A stretch of DNA of 64,000 nt. Source: Artemia franciscana (Eukaryota; Arthropoda; Branchiopoda; Anostraca; Artemiidae). The translations under genes and the position numbers were made by a program. Position 1 is the stretch's first letter, and each line of letters opens with the position of its first letter. The notes below the pieces were generated by a model, which saw nothing but the letters and a program-made list of their open reading frames with translations, was not told the DNA's origin and made no database searches. Positions 59,605 through 64,000 of this stretch are shown here, one piece after another. The DNA is taken from contig NC_088872.1 of the NCBI RefSeq assembly GCF_032884065.1, positions 3,224,001 to 3,288,000 on the forward strand. Reading direction: 5' to 3'.

Positions 59605-61165
59605 CAAACAGTTCGTGGTAACGAACTGTAGTAAGGAGCGACCCGGCTCAATAGCAACCAAAACTCTAAAAAATGGGGTTTTGATATCAATAGCTACATC
59701 AAAAGAATTGCATTTTAATGCTGATTTTAAATATATAAGTTTAATCAAGTTTAGTCTTACGCATCAAAAGTTACGAGCCTGAGAAAATTTGCCTTATTTT
59801 AAAAAATAGGGGAAAATAACCCCTAAAAGTCATAGAATCTTAACGAAAATTACACCATCAGATTCAGCGTACCAGAGAACCCTATTGTAGAAGTTTCAAG
59901 CTCCTAGCTACAAAAATGTGGAATTTCGTATTTTTTGCCAGAAGACAAATCACGGGTGCGTGTTTATTTGTTTGTTTTTCTTGTTTTTTTTTGTTTTTTT
60001 TTCCAGGGGTCATCGTATCGACCAAGTGATCCTAGAATGTCGCAAGAGGGCTCATTCTAACGGAAATGAAAAGTTCTAGTGTCCTTTTTAAGTGACCCAA
60101 AAAATTGGAGGGCACCTAGGCCCCCTCCCACGCTCATTTTTTCTCCAAAGTCAACGGATCAAAATTTTGCGATAGCCATTTTGTTCCGCATAGTCAAAAA
60201 CTATAATAACTATGTCTTTGGGAATGACTTACTCCCCCACAGTCCCTGGGGGAGGGGCTGCAAGTTACAAACTCCGGCCAGTGTTTACATATAATAATGG
60301 TTATTGGGAAGGGTACAGCGTTTTCAGGGGATTTTTTTTTGGTTTTGGGGGTGGGTTGAGGGGAGGGAGCTATGTGGGAGGATCTTTCCTTGTAGAAATA
60401 TGTCATGGGGGAACAGAAATTCACTGAAAAGGGCGCAGGATTTTCTTAAATTATTATAAAAAAAAAAATGAAAAAATAAGCATGGAAAAGTGTTTTCAAT
60501 TGAAAGTAAGGAGTAGCATTGAAACTTAAAACGAACAGGGATTATTACCCATATGAGGGGTTCTAAAAATACTTTAGCATAAAGAGCGAGGTATTTAGGA
60601 GGAGATAAATACCTCGCTCTTTATGCTATAGTATTTTTTAGTAATTTCAACTATCTATTCTACGGCCATTCGGATTCAGTGGTCATTCTTAAAGAATTGG
60701 GACAAAACTTTAGATTTAGTGTAAAGAGCGAGGTATTAATGAAGGGACAAACCCCCTCATATACATAATAAAAATTTAAGAATATAAAAGTTTGTAACGT
60801 AAGCTAATTCTTAAGTTACGTATATTTTTTACTGATAAAAACATTTGTTAAAAATTAAAATTTATAGTTGCCTTTTTATGTAACCGAAAAATTGCAGGGC
60901 AACTAGGCTTTCCCCACCCCTTATTTCTCAAAATCGTCTGATCAAAACTAAGAGAAAGCCATTTAGCCAAAAAAGGAATTAATATGCAAGTTTCATTTTA
61001 ATAATTTATGTGTGGAGAGCCAAAATCAAACATGTATTAATTCAAAAACGTTCAGAAATACATTAATAAAACTTGTTTTTTTTAACTGAAAGTAAGGAAC
61101 GACATTAAAACTTAAAACGAACAGAAATTACTCCGTGTATGAAATGGGTTGTCCCCTCCGCAATC
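59605..61165 (-). mobile_element. HE-family copy, minus orientation, near full length
   Basis: It starts with the terminal hairpin CAGTTCGTGGTAACGAACTG (about 59609-59628), runs through the whole family body in reverse, including the CTTTAGCATAAAGAGCG/CTCGCTCTTTATGCTATAG inverted pair (60577-60630), and ends with a half palindrome at 61077-61165. No frame of note. It is joined directly to the plus copy at 59604/59605. Confidence 0.75.
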
Positions 61166-61902
61166 TATGTTTAAGTTTTTATTTCCCCAGTTCAGTGTGG
61201 CAACAATGGCGAAACTTGACGCAAAACTTTACAAATTTCGTAATTTTCGTATCTAAACAACCAAGAGAAAAATCGCGGTTTTCTGGTATGTGTATGTCTA
61301 AGATGGAGTCAGGAGGATAGACAATTTTTTATTTCGATGTCCTTTTTTATTTTAAGGAAGTAAACAGATCAAAAGTTTTTGAGGCACTACATTTTTTAAT
61401 AGTAATCTCCCTGTATCTGTTTTTGTGCTACCTTTTAGGCAGTGTAAAAATCCATTTTTGAAATCTGAAGATTACAGTCGTATGTTTACCTCCATTGAAA
61501 GGAATAGGTATTACTTGGAAGACTGTGTTTGCCAAGAAATATTTGTTTCAAATCTTGAAACACCATCCTTCAAATTTCTGCATATGCAAAAAAAAAAATT
61601 CGCATGCTGACCAAAGGTCTGTGTTACGCAGGAACCCATCTACTGATTCGATACCTTCGGCTGGTAGTGTAATACGTGGTTGGGGAATTGAAAAAAAAAT
61701 CAATGTGAAATAAAAACAAATTCGAGGGTGAGTGGGGCTGTGGGCTCAATTGAAAACCGTAAAAAAAATCATGTTTCTAATTGTTACAAGCGTAACAATG
61801 AATGCAACTCTATTACAGCTAGGTATACTGTTATTTTCGTTTGTTTTACTGCTCTAAATATTGGTTAATATTAGAATAAATAGGACATGAAGAATGCCTA
61901 GT

Positions 61903-61973
<71 letters not shown>

Positions 61974-62040
61974 GGTTACAAATCAGATTACAAATTTCAG
62001 AACACTCAGTTTATTGAGACACTTCATGGAAGATGTTTGA
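61166..62040. other. No supported gene; poly-T of 65 bases
   Basis: Two exon-like frames occur (61191-61285 with CCCCAG before it and GTATGT after it; and about 61439-61609, QCKNPFLKSEDYSRMFTSIE...), but their phases do not fit each other, so no gene is called. A pure T run occupies 61904-61968. An inserted LINE on the plus strand begins by 62041. Confidence 0.4.
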
Positions 62041-63249
62041 TTTATTCTTCCCTGTATAGTTTATATATACTTTCTAAGGCGAAGTTCTCAACATGCTGTT
62101 TTCACCACGAATGCCCGCCATACCCGAGGCAGGCCTTCTGGCGATCTTGCCTGTATAATTAAGCGATCTTTGCCTAGCTATTTGTCTCCTAGCTGCTACC
62201 AATCTTCTGAATACTATCTTGCAATCCGGCTTGCAGACGTGATCCTAATCAACACCTATTTGCCCCATGATAGAAGATCTGCTTCTTCCTTCTCCAGTTA
62301 TGCAAGTGCCTGCAACAAATTAAAGACTCTCATATCCGGTATTGGGCGTATGAGATACAAGCGGGTGCTTACAGGTGACTTAAACTGTGACATCACCGTT
62401 TCCTCGACACGAAAGGAAGCGCTTTTTCAGTGTCTACCCTCGGCATTTAAGGTTCTAATGAAAGTCCTCAGTTTTACATATATCCACTGTAGTGGTTCTG
62501 TCTCAATTTTCGACCACTGTATCTGCCATCATTCATTACAAACTTCAGCAGTACCTGTTGATGAAGAGGAGAGAGATTATGATCATTTACCTCTGTATTT
62601 TGATATTACGGTTACTTCTGACGTATACTCGAACCAACCATCACTGTCACATAAGTGGTTTGAAAAACGTGATTGGTCGAGTGCGAACATGCCTCTTTAC
62701 CTTGCTACACTTGGAGCTCTACTGTCCACCGTACGTGTCCCTTTCCATCTTCTTTGCACAAATGCGTATCCCATTATTGACAATGCTTGTGCTGATTTGA
62801 ATCGCTATTGTCGTGACATTATCTTATGTGTAAAGCAAGCGGAAGATGTGGCTGTCCCGCTGATCCGTGTCAGGCGGAATACCCAAAAACCAATTTGGAA
62901 GTGTAATCCATTGCTGAAAAAAGTCAAGAATAAGGCTTGGTTAAGAATCTGGCATGCCTGTGGTCGACCTTCTCGGGGTACTGTATTTGATCTGAAACAA
63001 AAGACGAAACTCGAATATAAACGCCATCTTCGTGCCGTTCGTTACTCCGGTGAAACTTTTCCGAAAAGTAATAGTGAGTGGCGAAAAGTGATAAATTCTG
63101 CCAAGTTTCCGGATACAAATTCTAGTTATATTATACCACGTCCATCTCGGATCGAACATTATTCAAAAATGTTTTCGAAACTTAACCAAAGAGTTTTTCA
63201 CGTTTGCTCGAAAAACATTTGCTGTCACGTATATGTCCGAGACATGTGA
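62041..63249 (+). pseudogene. LINE endonuclease domain and linker
   Basis: The frame is open from 62041 (after a TGA at 62038). It contains RGRPSGDLACIIK, DVILINTYLPHD, RVLTGDLNCDITV and SGSVSIFDHCICHH: the middle and end of an AP-type endonuclease (N-T-Y-L-P, G-D-x-N, S-x-x-D-H). A linker with KPIWKCNPLLKKVKNKAWLR follows. The endonuclease nicks the target DNA. The N-terminal catalytic part and ORF1 are absent or lie before the poly-T. The frame breaks at TGA 63247, about where RT begins. Confidence 0.82.
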
Positions 63250-64000
63250 TTCCAGTTGAAAAGTGGGCTATTGTTAAAGGTACTAAGGGTTTAAAATCAA
63301 AATCTTTGGATCTTGATGGGATTAGTGTTTCGAATCTTGTTTCCAATTCTTTTGAACTGGTATTTCATCTCCAACTGTTTTTTCAAATGTATTTTAGTAG
63401 TTCGTGTGTGCCCGACTCGTTCTTATGCGGTAGCGTTACGTCACTTCTAAAAAAAGGAAAAGACCCGGTTTCTTGTAGTTCTTATGGGCCCATAATGGTA
63501 GCTTGTACTGTTAGCAAGCTTCTTGAACACCTCCTACTACCTTATATCACTAAGCTCTCTCTAAACGATGATAATCAATTTGGTTTTAAATCTGGGCTAG
63601 ACTGTCAGCATGCTAACTGTGCTTTGACTTCTTTATTAAAGATGCCCATCGCACTCGCCGCGTACTTTATTTTGCAACCCTAGACTTGTCTAAAGCATTT
63701 GACAGTGTTTGTCATACTCAAGCATGGGCAGCATTATGCCAGAGATGAGTAAATCCGTCGGTAATTCATGTGCTTCGTTTTTGTTATTCCTATTCTTACC
63801 TTCGCCTTAAGTCATTAGATAATTCTTATTTTGGTCATATCCCTGGTTCATTGCGGTGTAAGACAAGTGGGACTTCTTTCGTCGTATATTTTTAGTGCTT
63901 GTATGGAAAATGTATTATCAAAAATATCGACTACGTGCCTATTAGGACCATGTGATATCTCATATCTGGCTTATGCGGATGACCTTCTTCTGATTAGTCA
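63250..64000 (+). pseudogene. LINE reverse transcriptase, start (runs off window)
   Basis: The frame at 63204-63683 carries LDLDGISVSNLV, SFLCGSVTSLLKKGKD, CSSYGPIMVACTVSKLLEHL and NQFGFKSGLDCQHANCAL (the RT blocks with Y-R-P-I changed to Y-G-P-I). Then TLDLSKAFDSVCH (63680-63720) and, past a TGA and frameshifts, AYADDLLLIS (63971-64000), the catalytic YADD. It belongs to the same element as the endonuclease upstream. Broken by at least three shifts or stops. Confidence 0.82.

Noticed and set aside
61191..61285. Possible exon with CCCCAG acceptor and GTATGT donor, paired with 61439-61609
   Set aside because: The second piece needs two leading bases while the first leaves one, so they do not join in frame. 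No homology recognised.

Overview
The window looks like repeat-rich nuclear DNA from an invertebrate, most likely an arthropod (possibly a crustacean; the species cannot be fixed from the sequence). It is AT-rich and has long (TA)n, (CT)n, poly-A and poly-T tracts and no operon-like gene packing. It carries decayed elements of nearly every eukaryotic class: Helitrons, a Penelope-like element, several non-LTR retrotransposons, a Ty3/Gypsy-type LTR element, a Merlin-type transposase remnant, a tRNA-derived SINE and several families of palindromic or foldback repeats.

Confident host genes are few. A compact, apparently intronless PET100-like gene (cytochrome c oxidase assembly) lies on the minus strand at 35.4-35.6 kb. 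One spliced exon of a STAM-like gene (VHS domain) lies on the plus strand at 56.1 kb. A possible terminal exon of an unidentified gene converges on PET100 at 35.0-35.2 kb, an ankyrin-repeat exon fragment sits at 4.3 kb, and a 155-residue ORF of unknown function lies at 2.0-2.5 kb.

Layout. 0-1 kb: 3' part of a LINE reverse transcriptase, cut by the window edge. 1-6 kb: foldback repeats, the orphan ORF, the type copy of a hairpin-ended repeat family (called the HE family here), a SINE fragment, the ankyrin fragment and Helitron pieces. 6-8.4 kb: two non-autonomous Helitrons. 9.8-11.8 kb: Penelope-like element with reverse transcriptase, GIY-YIG nuclease and a hammerhead-ribozyme motif. 12.6-15.4 kb: satellite-like repeats. 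15.4-25.5 kb: a nest of non-autonomous Helitrons, including one with both ends and an A|T insertion site and one complete element of about 325 bp. 25.5-30.0 kb: an almost intact autonomous Helitron Rep/helicase, broken by only two in-frame stops. 30.0-33.9 kb: HE-family copies, one internally inverted and one internally duplicated. 34-39 kb: host genes plus old LINE fragments. 39-45.6 kb: palindromic MITE-like repeats around a CR1-like LINE. 45.7-50.2 kb: an LTR retrotransposon with 145-bp LTRs differing at one base, but with a decayed interior. 50-58 kb: old repeats around the STAM exon. 58.6-61.2 kb: two HE-family copies head to head. 62.0 kb to the end: another LINE with endonuclease and reverse transcriptase.

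The best candidates for something little described are the HE repeat family with its iterated CTTTA-CGC-TAAAG hairpins, the small acidic protein (motif DSDDDWVWD) shared by non-autonomous Helitrons and built on the N-terminal repeats of the autonomous Helitron protein, and the hammerhead motif beside the Penelope element. All assignments come from reading the sequence; no database search was possible.
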